Shown here: piece by piece, positions 14,468 through 14,538 of the stretch | Layout of the letters: every line of letters starts with the position of its first letter | How positions within the stretch are numbered: position 1 is the stretch's first letter | NCBI GenBank assembly: GCA_028711875.1 | Contig: JAQTRJ010000017.1 | Coordinates: forward strand, 1-14,538 | Source: a bacterium | Lineage (GTDB): Bacteria; Electryoneota; RPQS01 | Direction: 5' to 3' | DNA: 14,538 bases | The notes under the pieces: model-generated | Database searches by the model: none | Seen by the model: the letters and a program-made list of their open reading frames with translations, nothing else | What the model was told of the DNA's origin: nothing | Position numbers and translations under genes: made by a program

Positions 14468-14538
14468 CAAAAGCCTCACGCTCACCCAAACCGCATCGGC
14501 CCACGACCGCTTCCGCATTCGCTTCCGCCGCCCAGCGA

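Larger units (their letters stand above)
14209..14538. other. Repeat-dense right end, no supported gene
   Basis: This stretch holds two ATTCTGGAC elements, the third GCGCAGAGCCCGG segment and a small hairpin. Open frames run off the right edge on both strands (see findings) but neither has a convincing start or end, so neither is called. Confidence 0.55.

Overview
The window comes from a GC-rich, Gram-negative-type bacterium of the FCB superphylum. Candidates include Ignavibacteriota, Calditrichota, KSB1, Zixibacteria and similar lineages; the exact phylum cannot be fixed from this sequence. The strongest clue is the C-terminus of the gene at 6294-11285, a type A sorting tail of the type IX secretion system (T9SS) with the NYPNPFNP signature. 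A possible Bacteroidetes-style promoter (TAnnTTTG) fits, as do the very large secreted multi-domain proteins.

Layout. (1) 1-5665, minus strand: one uninterrupted giant secreted protein, open at the left edge (1,888 codons visible), made of nidogen-like, fibronectin type III, MAM-like and carboxypeptidase-regulatory-like modules. (2) 5666-6293: an AT-rich divergent intergenic region with a plausible promoter for each flanking gene, clear ribosome binding sites, and two tandem TTGCAG boxes. (3) 6294-11285, plus strand: a 1,663-residue gingipain-family (peptidase C25) protein with a T9SS tail. Its catalytic cysteine is present, but an arginine occupies the expected place of the catalytic histidine, and a beta-propeller appears to be inserted inside an Ig-like domain. 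(4) 11333-11369: a strong hairpin between convergent genes, probably a bidirectional terminator. (5) 11499-13415, minus strand: a membrane-anchored octaheme cytochrome c resembling the octaheme tetrathionate reductase (Otr) family. (6) 13416-14538: a repeat-dense tract with a small zinc-ribbon ORF at 14005-14208.

The two giant surface proteins are divergently transcribed from a shared region and share domain types, so they may be co-regulated surface or secreted factors. The cytochrome stands alone, facing the C25 gene and flanked on both sides by repeats. The repeats are several kinds of hyphenated palindrome: perfect 6-9 bp arms around 2-4 bp, some set in a shared scaffold (CGCCGAGC on the left, CCGGAAT on the right). 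There are also three copies of a 56-70 bp element with ATTCTGGAC/GTCCAGAAT ends, a 100-bp tandem duplication, a 117-bp-period duplication and an octamer microsatellite. This repeat system is the least explained part of the window. The very long open frames opposite the three big genes look like antisense shadows and are not annotated.
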